From assembly GCA_963752915.1 (NCBI GenBank), contig CAVVZZ010000011.1, positions 1-64,000 on the forward strand: a DNA stretch of 64,000 nt. Reading direction: 5' to 3'. The translations under genes were made by a program, and so were the position numbers. Shown here piece after piece: positions 46,771 to 55,777 of this stretch; positions within the stretch are counted from its first letter, which is position 1; the number at the start of each line of letters is the position of its first letter. This stretch comes from DATJPR01 sp963752915 (lineage in GTDB: Bacteria > Bacteroidota > Ignavibacteria > UBA10030 > UBA6906). The notes under the pieces were generated by a model that saw only the letters and a list, made by a program, of their open reading frames with translations, searched no databases and was not told the origin of the DNA.

Positions 46771-47883
46771 CTAGTATGCGACCACAAGTTGGAGCACGGT
46801 GAGATTGTCTTTCGGCATGGTGCCGCCATGGATCCTCGTCTCGCGACGGACAAGCTTGAGGAGGACGTCCTTATATAGGAAATATCCCAGGCCGCCTTCA
46901 AATTCCGTGACATCATAATCCCAGGGTTGCTCTGTCCCCCCAAGCAGAGCTTCGCCGAAATGCATCCCGCTGAGCCGGAGGGCCAGGTAGAGACGGGGCA
47001 TGACGGTATATTTCCCCTCTACTGAAAACCCCAGGGCTTTGAAATTCTCGTCGTTTGTCTCGAGAGGGACTTGATACGTGCTGTAGACTCCTTCGGCATT
47101 CAGCACTCCATGGCCTCGGCTGAACTCGATGTCGAGTTCCGCCGCCCGCTGGTTGTACGTGTTGACATCGATCGCACGGGGAAGCGGAGTCGACGTCTCT
47201 TCGATGTAGGGGCCCCAGGCGTAGGCACCACCCAGGGTCAGGCCGACAAAAGGGGTGATGGCGAGACGAATGAGCTTTCCGAAATCGCTGTTTGTATTTC
47301 CTCCGCCATAGGACGTCTCGCTGATTGTCCCGCTTGTTACGGCAAGGGAGTAATCCACAATCCCGAACGAGCCGAAGACCATCACCCCGATGTCGTATAT
47401 CCCTCCGTCCAGGAGATACATTCCGGACCCGCTGCCCTGTGCTGCAAGGATTTCCCGTTCGGTGGTCACCCTTGTCGGGAGAGCTGTTCGATAGTCATAG
47501 AGGACCGGGAGCCCGAACAGCGGGTTCTGCCGGGGAAAAATTCTGTCCTCAAGATTTCCAAACGGAAGATCGAATTTCCCTGCGAGGATGTTCAGGTTAA
47601 GAGGAGTAAGGTTTGCAAGCCGGATGGCAACGTAGTCGAAGTAGGCCGATCCATTGTCGAGGATTCTTGCATTCACTAGACCGGCGACGTTGTCATTCAC
47701 ATACCCGTCGAGAAAGAAATCGGACTCCAGCCCGAAAGACGGTCTTCCGCCGGTCATGGACCGTGGCGAGGCCGTCGCTGCGCTCTTGTAGAACTGTACG
47801 GCGGTCTGACCGCTCACGACGATCTGCGATACTGCAATGGCCGGAGCCAGCAGCAGGGTGGCGGCAAAGCAAGTTTTGTTCAT
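46771..47883 (-). CDS. outer-membrane beta-barrel protein of two-component operon
   Basis: 370 residues. Signal peptide MNKTCFAATLLLAPAIAVSQ. The rest alternates hydrophobic and polar residues (VSGQTAVQFYKSA, VAGLVNARILDNG, NLNILAGKFDLPFGNLEDR, LGGAYAWGPYIEE) and ends in a C-terminal aromatic-type strand (LTVLQLVVAY), typical of porin-like outer-membrane barrels; a similar segment to LAGKFDLPFGN is common in phosphate-porin-like and electron-transport-linked porins. Its start lies 7 bases after the MITE-like element B, and its stop 5 bases before the histidine kinase start. Specific substrate unknown. Confidence 0.75.
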   Translation of the reverse strand: MNKTCFAATLLLAPAIAVSQIVVSGQTAVQFYKSAATASPRSMTGGRPSFGLESDFFLDGYVNDNVAGLVNARILDNGSAYFDYVAIRLANLTPLNLNILAGKFDLPFGNLEDRIFPRQNPLFGLPVLYDYRTALPTRVTTEREILAAQGSGSGMYLLDGGIYDIGVMVFGSFGIVDYSLAVTSGTISETSYGGGNTNSDFGKLIRLAITPFVGLTLGGAYAWGPYIEETSTPLPRAIDVNTYNQRAAELDIEFSRGHGVLNAEGVYSTYQVPLETNDENFKALGFSVEGKYTVMPRLYLALRLSGMHFGEALLGGTEQPWDYDVTEFEGGLGYFLYKDVLLKLVRRETRIHGGTMPKDNLTVLQLVVAY

Positions 47884-47889
47884 CCCGTC

Positions 47890-48058
47890 GACAAGTTTCT
47901 ATCCAACGATCATTTGACCGATCCCGACTCAAAAGAGCATACCTGGATCCCCGCCTGCCTCATTCAATATTCCGCGGCGGGCAGGTTCATTCCAAGGGTG
48001 AAATTACCTTCATCCCGCTCTGCGGGGTTCAGTAAAACTCGTTGGAATGGGATTAGTA
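47890..48058. mobile_element. 169-bp palindromic MITE-like element, copy B
   Basis: Aligns over its full 169 bases with the reverse complement of copy A at 28256-28424: ATCATTTG, GATCCCGACxC, CCCGCCTGCCTCAT, GGCGGGCAGG, TCATTCCAA, ATCCCGC..GCGGG and GTTGGAATGG. The terminal repeats are more worn than in copy A. It sits in an operon: one end covers the stop of the cupredoxin gene (48053-48055) and the other is 6 bases before the outer-membrane protein start. Confidence 0.65.
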
Positions 48059-48787
48059 TGTGAAGTCGGCTTCAACCGTTGCCTTTTCCTGCACTTCGAT
48101 GGTGCGATGCTCCACCGCATCGCGATCGTACCAGAGAACGAGCTTGTACTTCCCCGGCGGGACGTTGCGGATGACGTAGTCGCCGCTGTCATCCGGGACC
48201 GCGAAATAGGGGTGCCGCAACACAAGAATTGTCGCGTACATATTTGAATGAATGTCACAGTACACCCTTACAATCCCCGGCCTGTCGAAGGTGACTGACC
48301 GCGAATCATTTTTGGGATATCGTCCGAGATCAAAATCCTTCGCTTCGGAATATGAGAACACGTTGTGAAAGAGGTTGTCGCGATTTGGAAAATCAACCGT
48401 CGTGCCGACCAGGATCGGCAGTACCTGTGGATGGAACTGAAGGTTCTTCTGGTCGAGCATGGGGTTCTTGGTGGGGAGGGGATACCCCCGTCGGTCCAAT
48501 TCGTCGCTCTCAAGGTACACCACGGCGCGCTCGGAAAGCCTGGACGTGCTCGCCGCGGGTGGAACCACAAGGAAGGCCGACTCATCACTCTCGTGACCGG
48601 CATAGCGTCCGAGAAGGTTGTCCCGTTTATGGCTCTGTATGGCCTCCCGTGCTGCAGAAATCGCAACCTTGCCGCGAATCTCCCCGGCTGTGGGATCCGT
48701 TTTCGCGCTCGACGGTTGGGCAACCTGGGCCTGACCACGCACTATTAATAGCAACAATACGGGTGCCAGACGGAGCAGTGGTATCAT
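48053..48787 (-). CDS. exported cupredoxin-like copper protein
   Basis: 244 residues from the ATG at 48787 (MIPLLRLAPVLLLLIVRGQAQ); the frame extends to 48895 but the signal peptide fits 48787. Residues ~120-205 form a plastocyanin/methylamine-utilisation-type cupredoxin domain with the expected type 1 copper ligands: His in LFHNVFS and Cys-His-Met in YCDIHSNMYA. A carboxypeptidase-regulatory-like beta domain follows (YVIRNVPPGKYKLVLW). It is likely a periplasmic electron carrier or copper sensor. It starts the operon of outer-membrane protein, sensor kinase and response regulator. Its stop lies within element B. Confidence 0.82.
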   Translation of the reverse strand: MIPLLRLAPVLLLLIVRGQAQVAQPSSAKTDPTAGEIRGKVAISAAREAIQSHKRDNLLGRYAGHESDESAFLVVPPAASTSRLSERAVVYLESDELDRRGYPLPTKNPMLDQKNLQFHPQVLPILVGTTVDFPNRDNLFHNVFSYSEAKDFDLGRYPKNDSRSVTFDRPGIVRVYCDIHSNMYATILVLRHPYFAVPDDSGDYVIRNVPPGKYKLVLWYDRDAVEHRTIEVQEKATVEADFTY

Positions 48788-49000
48788 GGGGTTTGGGACA
48801 AACCTTGTTGGGTTCTGCCCCATGAAATAACAAAATTGCTGCTTACATACAATGCCATCCCGGCTACAAGTCGGGACTCCCCACCACGTGGCCACCGCCT
48901 GTCGTCTTAGGAACCGCCTGGACCTCCCCCGTGTTAGACTACCATCAATTGCTGACGAGCGAATAGGGGAGACCTGCCTGGAATCGAAACGTCAGCAATC
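48788..49000. other. divergent intergenic region
   Basis: From about 48898 this region is homologous to the 5' flank of the protease paralogue (21583 onward; shared CGTCTTAGGAACCGCCT-like start), so the duplication includes regulatory DNA. The sigma-54 promoter at 49001 follows. Nothing else was seen. Confidence 0.4.
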
Positions 49001-49016
49001 TGGCATTGCCGTTGCC
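49001..49016 (+). promoter_or_regulatory. sigma-54 (-24/-12) promoter
   Basis: TGGCATTGCCGTTGCC fits TGGCAYN-N4-TTGC. It lies 120 bases before the GTG start of the protease gene at 49136. The homologous site of the paralogue at 21685 has lost the -12 part. Confidence 0.65.
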
Positions 49017-49135
49017 CCAACGTACAATGACATCCCTTGTTCTCGTTCAGGCGCCAAGAACGGTGAAGGTTTCGATCCACTAGTTCAGCGACCACAGGGT
49101 TGCTGTCCTTGTTAGAAACATGAGGAGGTGCCGCC

Positions 49136-51988
49136 GTGAGAACCTTGATTCATCTTCTCCTGCCAGCCGTCCTAGTTGCTGGATTTCTCTCACCTCTCAC
49201 CCTTCAGGCCCAATCCCCACCCGCGGACTTTCAATTCTCGGCGACCAGCGGAGGCATAGCGCCGTGGAGCGAGATGGTCAGAATCACGATCGATAGCGCC
49301 GGGAATGCGAACTATGTCCGTTCCAAGACCGGCGGCCCTCCGACGATCCTGGCCGAAGGCACCTTCACGATCGACGCACCCGGTTTGCAGCAACTCTGGT
49401 CCACCCTCCAGGGTAGCGGCTTCTTTTCCCTTGACCCCACGTACATCGACTCGACGGTGGGCGATGGCATGTTCGCGCGCATATCCGTTACTGCCAACGG
49501 GGCAACGAAACAGGTCAAGATAACAAACATCGCACAACCGGCGATCCAGGGGATACTGGATTCACTTAATTCGGTCGTGCCGGACAGTTTCCGAATCCCG
49601 TTCACTCCCCCCCACCAATTTGATTACACTCCGCAAGCTCCGTGCCTCAGCTTCCCGGGAGCCCTTGGCAATCCAAAGGTTGACGCCCGGATTCAAAACT
49701 CTCGCGATCTCAAGATTCAGATGTTTCCCGGCCCATACCCACGCCGAATCAGCCGTGTCTCAGCGCTCGACGTGTCGCATCCCGGCACCGTGGTGGCATA
49801 TAACATGACCTTGCAGGACGCGATCGCGCTCGGGTGGGCGAATCTCACAAGCAAGGGAAACTATTTCGGGGACGCCGTATCGGTAACGGTGAACAACAAG
49901 AACCACCCGCCTCCTTCGAACACGGTATCCATCACGTTGTTCCTGGAGTTCTGGGGGCCACTTGCCACCCAGGCCAACATCGATGCGATTGAGAAGGACA
50001 TAGCCGCAAAATGGGACGGGGTCACAAACAGCGCGGGTCAAAAGGTTCAGGTTGGATTCGTGGATCGCGCAAACACCTACGCCACATCGCCACCCAACAC
50101 ACCGGGCTTTAATGAAATTGATCTTGTTCCGCTCGATTCATATCGGAGCGATGCAATTGGCAAAGTGAACTCCGGAACGGGTTCGGGCACATGGGAGGTG
50201 GGGCTTCCCCCGGGGACCTACGGACATGAGGCGGGGCATCTGATGGGGCTCCCGGACCGTTACGATGACTATAATAAGCAGCCGGATGGTAGCTGGGCGA
50301 ATTCCAGGACAGGGCAGTCGTACCCTGATGACGGTGCGTTTGCGAATTACCTGATCACCAAGGTTCCAGGGTATGACGTTAATGAGATGAAGGACTTTCT
50401 CAAAAAGACAGACACGTATAGCGTTCCGAGAAATGGAAGCGAGAACGACCTGATGGCCGACCCCAGCAAAAAGCCGATACAGTCGGATATCGATCAAATC
50501 ACTGCGCATCCGGGTATGCTTGTTTCAATTCCTGCCGCTACCCCCCTTGTCAACAGGGCAAACGGAGAGCAGGACCTTGTTGTGACCCATAGCGATTATG
50601 TCTACGCGGGACCCGGGGAACAGCGGACATTGAACGGAGTGTATACTGCCTGCATCGATGAAGACCTCGAAATCCCCTCAACCGGAGGTGTGTTCGATGT
50701 TGCTCCTCCATTGAACCAGTGGACCGGCATCCGCGCCGCAGGATACATGGCAAACCTTCTCCATTACGTTGATAGTGCAGGACTGTTCTGCGATCTCGAC
50801 TTAGTTACGCAAGAGGCAATCTGGAGAATCAGCGACAACTTAATAATCTCCTTCAATTCCGAAGTGGATTCTCTTTTTTCCGCCGCAGGGGTGAACATTG
50901 GCTCGCAGATAATGGATTTCCCGCGCATGGACAGAAATGGCGCTACGGATACACTGTCGCACCCATATATCCCCGACCAGCTCTACGTGGCGGACATCGA
51001 GCCCCCCTTCTCCTCAGGTCAGGTCGGAAACGCGAGCACTCTCAGTGTGCAAATATCGCACCCGCCGGGATCGCCCGCACCAGTCGGTATTTCATGGAAT
51101 GCAACCGGTCTCGATGGAGCCGGTGTGGCAATTACGGGAGCAGACTCTTCTGCTTCACTGACACCTGCGAAAAGCGGGATCTATCAGGTTGGCGTGAACG
51201 TCTCCTTCAACGATTCCCTGCACGGACAGAAGACCTTTTCCTCTGACCACAAAGCCTACATCATCGTCCCCGATAGCTATACAGAAACGTTCGAACACCC
51301 CGGTCTCACGGATAAATATCCCTGGGGGAGTTATGGGAATGTGCCGTGGACGATAACGAGCAACTTCGCTGAGACCGGAACCTACTCTGCGCAATCCGGG
51401 CTCGTAGCGAACGGTCAATACTCAACCCTGGGCGTTGATGTTTCGCTGTCAAAGGATGATACCATTGCCTTCTCCCTTCGGGTCTTGACCCGCCTTTTGG
51501 TCGACCTGGTCGTTTTTTCTATCGATAGCTTGGAAGTAGATCAGTTCACCGGAATCAGTGACTGGACACCCTACACCGAGTCCGTGCCGGCGGGGAAGCA
51601 TCGTCTTTCCTGGACCTATGAGAATAATTCCTCGACGGCTATGAACAACGCGTGGCTCGACAATATTTTCTTCCCCGGGAACGTGGTGGTGACTTCCTTG
51701 AACGAGGCTGTAACAAAGATACCGACAGTGTTTGCCTTGGAGCAGAACTACCCCAATCCCTTCAATCCGACAACAACGATAGGTTACGACTTGCCGAAAG
51801 CAACGCACGTTTCGCTCACGGTCTTCAGCGCCCTGGGTCAGAAAGTGGCGACGCTTGTGGACACAGAACAACCTGCAGGCAGATATCGCGTACAATTCGA
51901 CGGGAGGTCCTTGGCGAGCGGGGCATACTTCTGCCGGATGCAGGCTGGGACATTCGTCGACACCAAACAGATTTTGCTGATCAAATAG
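49136..51988 (+). CDS. type IX-secreted metzincin-like metalloprotease, paralogue 2
   Basis: 950 residues; GTG start at 49136 with GAGGAGG upstream. Signal peptide MRTLIHLLLPAVLVAGFLSP ... LQAQ. The layout is as in 21845: DUF6438-like N-terminal domain, protease domain with H364-E-A-G-H368-L-M-G371-L-P-D374 (metzincin HExxHxxGxxD) and Met-turn candidate NDLMADP, beta domains, jelly-roll and sorting domain NYPNPFNPTTTIGYDLPKAT ... FCRMQAGTFVDTKQ. It differs from paralogue 1 mainly outside a near-identical tract at 49834-50209. It has an intact -24/-12 promoter, so expression is probably sigma-54-dependent, perhaps through the response regulator encoded in the divergent operon (inference). Confidence 0.88.
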   Translation: MRTLIHLLLPAVLVAGFLSPLTLQAQSPPADFQFSATSGGIAPWSEMVRITIDSAGNANYVRSKTGGPPTILAEGTFTIDAPGLQQLWSTLQGSGFFSLDPTYIDSTVGDGMFARISVTANGATKQVKITNIAQPAIQGILDSLNSVVPDSFRIPFTPPHQFDYTPQAPCLSFPGALGNPKVDARIQNSRDLKIQMFPGPYPRRISRVSALDVSHPGTVVAYNMTLQDAIALGWANLTSKGNYFGDAVSVTVNNKNHPPPSNTVSITLFLEFWGPLATQANIDAIEKDIAAKWDGVTNSAGQKVQVGFVDRANTYATSPPNTPGFNEIDLVPLDSYRSDAIGKVNSGTGSGTWEVGLPPGTYGHEAGHLMGLPDRYDDYNKQPDGSWANSRTGQSYPDDGAFANYLITKVPGYDVNEMKDFLKKTDTYSVPRNGSENDLMADPSKKPIQSDIDQITAHPGMLVSIPAATPLVNRANGEQDLVVTHSDYVYAGPGEQRTLNGVYTACIDEDLEIPSTGGVFDVAPPLNQWTGIRAAGYMANLLHYVDSAGLFCDLDLVTQEAIWRISDNLIISFNSEVDSLFSAAGVNIGSQIMDFPRMDRNGATDTLSHPYIPDQLYVADIEPPFSSGQVGNASTLSVQISHPPGSPAPVGISWNATGLDGAGVAITGADSSASLTPAKSGIYQVGVNVSFNDSLHGQKTFSSDHKAYIIVPDSYTETFEHPGLTDKYPWGSYGNVPWTITSNFAETGTYSAQSGLVANGQYSTLGVDVSLSKDDTIAFSLRVLTRLLVDLVVFSIDSLEVDQFTGISDWTPYTESVPAGKHRLSWTYENNSSTAMNNAWLDNIFFPGNVVVTSLNEAVTKIPTVFALEQNYPNPFNPTTTIGYDLPKATHVSLTVFSALGQKVATLVDTEQPAGRYRVQFDGRSLASGAYFCRMQAGTFVDTKQILLIK
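49834..50209 (+). repeat. gene-conversion tract shared with 22540-22917
   Basis: Near-identical DNA ending just before the HExxH codons; flanking sequence drops to about 80 percent identity on both sides. Confidence 0.65.
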
Positions 51989-52461
51989 GGAGGCGATCCA
52001 CATCACGCATCGCCAGCTGCCCGAGGTGCTCCTGTACTCGCCGCTATACTGCGATGGGCTTGCCTGACATTTCCCCGATCGTTCAGAGTTTCTTCGCAGG
52101 CTATTAGTGCTTTGAAGCCGGCATTGCGCTCAATTACGGGGTGAATGACCGTGTATTAACAGACTGTTAAGTCCTCCAATTATCCTTGCATTGGGCAGAA
52201 ACTCGACGTATATTTGCACAGCCTGTGTGTGAAGTTGGATTTCCCTCTACGGGAAGAGCGCCAGTCACAGGAAGATAATGGCGAAAACGGCGGTTTCGCA
52301 CATACCCCGGTGCTCTTCGACACTCCTTCACGTTGCCAGTCAACCTCTCTCCACCTACGACGTTTTCACCTGGGGACTCTGTGCTGGTTGTTTTTGCCCC
52401 GTGGCAGGATGAGCATACGGCGCGATCCACCTATCAGTTACACACTTTTCCTGGAGGAAGC
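51989..52461. other. intergenic region upstream of HYDIN-domain gene
   Basis: About 470 bases without a gene. It holds a Bacteroidota-type promoter candidate at 52186-52216 and the GGAGG ribosome binding site at 52453. Confidence 0.4.
52186..52216 (+). promoter_or_regulatory. Bacteroidota-type promoter candidate
   Basis: TATATTTG at 52209-52216 fits the -7 consensus TAnnTTTG, with TTG 20 bases upstream (52186-52188) in the -33 position. It is 246 bases before the ATG at 52462. Whether the organism uses this consensus is unproven. Confidence 0.35.
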
Positions 52462-55407
52462 ATGAGGAGAATCACAACCATTCTGTTTACCGTTATTTTG
52501 ACTGGGCTGCTGGCGACGCCGGCGATGGCTCAATTGTTCAAAGATGATTTTACCGGAGCGGCCGGCGACACCCTGAACGGCCACGGCTATTTCATCCAGG
52601 GGACGACATACACGAACCCGATTTCAGTCGTCACCCCCGGATTGATGTATGGCATATTCCCTGGATCGAATATCGGCAACGCCGCCGGACTGAAGAATTC
52701 CGGCCAGGATCTGTATGCCAAGTTTGTCACTGACAGCATTAAGACCGGTTCGTTGTACGCGTCATTTATGTTGAACCTTTCAGCTGTCCAAAACGGGGGA
52801 GACTATTTCTTCACCTTTTCCCCAGCCTCCGCCGCAACGAACTACACGTTGAGACTCTTTGCCAAGTCGGATACCGCTGGTGGGTACTATCTCGGATTGA
52901 CGAAGAGCAACGAGACTCCCCAGGTGTATGGGGCAACGCACTTCAGCCTCAATACAACCTATCTCGTGGTGGTGAAATACACGTTCGTAGCAGGCGATTC
53001 CAACGATGTGTCGACCGTCTACGCTTTCACGGATCCGAATCTGCCACAAACGGAACCTGGCACTGCGACAGTCGGACCGTACACCGGGTCGACGCGGTCA
53101 GATGTTCCGAGTCTTGCCCTCTATACGTTGCGGCAGGGAAGTTCCACAACTGCCCCGACGTTGAAGATCGACGGTATCAGGATTGATACCACGTGGACCG
53201 GCGCGCTCGGTATCGGGGCCACCGCGCTCATCACGCCGAAGACTCTTGATTTTGGAAAAATCAATCCGGGTACACAGAAACTCGATAGCGTTCTTGTCAA
53301 GAATGCCGGTACACTTTCCCTTATCGTCTCCGGCGTAACGGCCAGCGATACGACGTTCAAGGTGAGCCCGAAAACGGCCACCATCGCGGCCCAGGATAGT
53401 GCATGGTTCCATATCACGTTTGCCCCGACGGTCGCGGGGAAACATCCCGGGACGGTCACGTTCCATCATAACGGAGTCTTTGCTTCGGACTCTGTCGTAA
53501 CGGTGTCCGGGGAAGGCTTCAAGGAAGGTTTCCTTGTCGAGCCGACGTCCCTGGCCTTCGGAAAAGTCTGGACCGACACTCCGGTGACGGACACCCTGAC
53601 GGTCACCGACAACAGCGTAACGAATCCGCTCGTGATCGACTCGGTCACGTCGAGCAACGCAAACTTCTCTGTGACGCCCACAGATGCAACGATCGACACG
53701 ATGCAGAGCCTGAAGTTTGCGGTGACGTATCATCCCACGACGGCAAGCGTCGATACCGGGCTTGTGATCTTCTACCACAACGCGGCCACGCACCAGGACA
53801 CGGTTCGTGTAACGGGCAACGGCGGCGTCAAGAAGGCTACCCTGGTTCTCGGAAACCGTCTCAAAGCGTTCGGCCGTGTTTTGGTTAGTCAGTCAAAGGC
53901 CGACAGCGTCAAGATCAAGAATACGGGAGAGCTTGCGCTGACGATTAGCGGCGTCGCGAGCAAAGATACGTCGCTGTTCGGCGTCGTTCTCGACGCGAGC
54001 TCGGTCCCCTCGGGTGACAGCACATACGTCAAAGTCACGTTCCACCCGCAGACCGTCGGCCTGAAGGCCGATACGATCGTCTTTAGCAGCAACGCGCCGG
54101 AGGGAGTTGACACGCTCTTCGTGAGCGGTGTCAGTGACACTGCAGTGGCGATGTTCTCCGTGACGCCGAAGAGCTTTACGTTTGCCAATCTTCGCCTCGG
54201 GCAATCGCTGGCCGACACCCTGAAGATCAAAAACGCCGGTGAGCTGACCCTGAAGATCGCTCACTTTACGCAGAAGGACACCACGTTCCACATTTCTCTC
54301 GCGGCCGACTCTGTGGCATCCGGCGACAGCACAAAGCTGTTCGTCCGGTTTGCTCCATTGACCTCCGGTTCGCATTCCGATACGGTGGTGTTTACCTGCA
54401 ATAGCGCGGAGAAGACGGATACGCTCTTCCTCCATGCGACCGTCAACGATGTCATCACGATCGCCGCTGCGCGGGCGTTGCCGAACGGCACGGAAGTCAT
54501 CGTGCGCGGTATCGTCACGAGGACACTCGGCTCGTACACCTTTATGCAGGATACGAGCGGCGGGATCATCATGTATTCGAACATTGTCGGGGCGCCCGCC
54601 CACGATTCCGTTGCGAGCGGATACATTAAGGAAGGCGATCTCCTGGAGGTTGACGGGAGAACGTCCGAGTTTAATGCGCTGAAAGAAATTGCGACCACCG
54701 ACATCATCAGCTTCCAGAGGATTTCGAGAGGGAATGCGATGCCCGCGGCGAAGCTCGTGACGCTCTTACAGATCAAGAACGGCGGCGAGCAATACGAGGC
54801 CGAGCTCATTACGATTCACAAGATGAAATTCAAAGGTGCTGCGATCGGGACGTTCGTCAATGCCCACACCTACTCCATTGCGGATTCGTCGGATACAACT
54901 GGAGCGGTCTCGTTCCGCGTTCAGGGTGCGACCGATACGCAGCTTGGCGGGTTGAATGCTCCGGTCGGAACATTTACCTACACAGGTGTGGTTGGACAAT
55001 TCTCGTCCAGCAGTCCGACCACCGGTTATCAACTTCTGCCTGTGGATTCGACGGATGTTGTGGCCGACATCGTCGAAGGGATCGCGTCGCTGCCGACCGG
55101 AGTTCCCTCGGCGTTTGCGCTGGCGCAGAACTTCCCGAACCCGTTCAATCCGACGACGACGATTCAGTATGCGCTGCCGGTGGAAAGCCGGGTCACCGTG
55201 AAGATCTATTCGATCCTCGGTCAGCAAGTGCGGACGCTCGTGAGCGAGACGCAGAAGGCGAGCTACTACCGGGTTGTCTGGGATGGCCGCAATGCGTTCA
55301 ATGCACCGCTTGCCAGCGGTCTCTACTTCTGCCGGATCACCGCGGAGCCCACAGGAACAGGCGCCGCATCGTTCGTGCAGGTCAAGAAGATGATGATGCT
55401 AAAATAA
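52462..55407 (+). CDS. type IX-secreted HYDIN/ASPM-repeat protein with OB-fold-like domain
   Basis: 981 residues; start ATG 52462 with GGAGG six bases upstream. Signal peptide MRRITTILFTVILTGLLATPAMAQ. An N-terminal LamG-like/jelly-roll domain covers ~25-250. Four choice-of-anchor D (HYDIN/ASPM-like) Ig domains follow, beginning TPKTLDFGKINPGTQK, VEPTSLAFGKVW, LGNRLKAFGRVLV and VTPKSFTFANLRLG. An OB-fold-like DUF5689-type domain (AARALPNGTEVIVRGIVTR) comes next. The sorting domain (NFPNPFNPTTTIQYALPVES ... LASGLYFCRITAEP) is of the longer FlgD-like form. No enzymatic residues are evident, so adhesion or scaffolding at the surface is likely. A tandem repeat and a strong terminator follow. Confidence 0.88.
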   Translation: MRRITTILFTVILTGLLATPAMAQLFKDDFTGAAGDTLNGHGYFIQGTTYTNPISVVTPGLMYGIFPGSNIGNAAGLKNSGQDLYAKFVTDSIKTGSLYASFMLNLSAVQNGGDYFFTFSPASAATNYTLRLFAKSDTAGGYYLGLTKSNETPQVYGATHFSLNTTYLVVVKYTFVAGDSNDVSTVYAFTDPNLPQTEPGTATVGPYTGSTRSDVPSLALYTLRQGSSTTAPTLKIDGIRIDTTWTGALGIGATALITPKTLDFGKINPGTQKLDSVLVKNAGTLSLIVSGVTASDTTFKVSPKTATIAAQDSAWFHITFAPTVAGKHPGTVTFHHNGVFASDSVVTVSGEGFKEGFLVEPTSLAFGKVWTDTPVTDTLTVTDNSVTNPLVIDSVTSSNANFSVTPTDATIDTMQSLKFAVTYHPTTASVDTGLVIFYHNAATHQDTVRVTGNGGVKKATLVLGNRLKAFGRVLVSQSKADSVKIKNTGELALTISGVASKDTSLFGVVLDASSVPSGDSTYVKVTFHPQTVGLKADTIVFSSNAPEGVDTLFVSGVSDTAVAMFSVTPKSFTFANLRLGQSLADTLKIKNAGELTLKIAHFTQKDTTFHISLAADSVASGDSTKLFVRFAPLTSGSHSDTVVFTCNSAEKTDTLFLHATVNDVITIAAARALPNGTEVIVRGIVTRTLGSYTFMQDTSGGIIMYSNIVGAPAHDSVASGYIKEGDLLEVDGRTSEFNALKEIATTDIISFQRISRGNAMPAAKLVTLLQIKNGGEQYEAELITIHKMKFKGAAIGTFVNAHTYSIADSSDTTGAVSFRVQGATDTQLGGLNAPVGTFTYTGVVGQFSSSSPTTGYQLLPVDSTDVVADIVEGIASLPTGVPSAFALAQNFPNPFNPTTTIQYALPVESRVTVKIYSILGQQVRTLVSETQKASYYRVVWDGRNAFNAPLASGLYFCRITAEPTGTGAASFVQVKKMMMLK

Positions 55408-55409
55408 GC

Positions 55410-55440
55410 GGACAGTGAACAGTGGACAGTGGACAGTGAA
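55410..55440 (+). repeat. 7-base tandem repeat (GGACAGT)
   Basis: Four units of GRACAGT/GGACAGT directly after the stop codon. The same repeat type is found in coding sequence at 11474-11500. Confidence 0.7.
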
Positions 55441-55502
55441 TTGACATTTGTTAGATCACTGATCCAACGTTCTGTTTACTCCCGGTTGCGTACGGCTTTG
55501 CT

Positions 55503-55547
55503 CAGCGCCCCATCATCGAACCAGAGGTGGGGCGCTGTTTCTTTTTT
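55503..55547 (+). terminator. strong rho-independent terminator
   Basis: CAGCGCCCCA pairs with TGGGGCGCTG (55503-55512, 55528-55537), followed by TTTCTTTTTT; 96 bases after the HYDIN-repeat gene. Confidence 0.85.
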
Positions 55548-55603
55548 GAGAACACGATTGACTCCGCCAATTCCAATCGTTACTTTTCGCCAGAGAGGAT
55601 TCT

Positions 55604-55777
55604 ATGTCAATGTCCATGATTCTGACTCTTATCGGGAATATTCTGGCAATCGTCTTATTCTTGTATCTGCTGTTCGTTGTGGGGGGCATCTCGAACAATT
55701 CGAAAAAGATTCTCTTGAAACTTGAAGAACTTGAAAAGAAAATCGACTTGGCACATTCGGGCTTACCCAATGCGTAG
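55604..55777 (+). CDS. small single-pass membrane protein with coiled coil
   Basis: 57 residues, found by reading the third frame. Start ATG 55604 has GAGAGGA five bases upstream. Sequence: MSMSMILTLIGNILAIVLFL, then YLLFVVGG as the end of one membrane helix, then a charged amphipathic helix (KKILLKLEELEKKIDLAHSG). The last codons overlap the start of the lipoprotein gene at 55770, suggesting translational coupling. No family was recognised; such proteins often interact with larger membrane complexes. Confidence 0.65.
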   Translation: MSMSMILTLIGNILAIVLFLYLLFVVGGISNNSKKILLKLEELEKKIDLAHSGLPNA

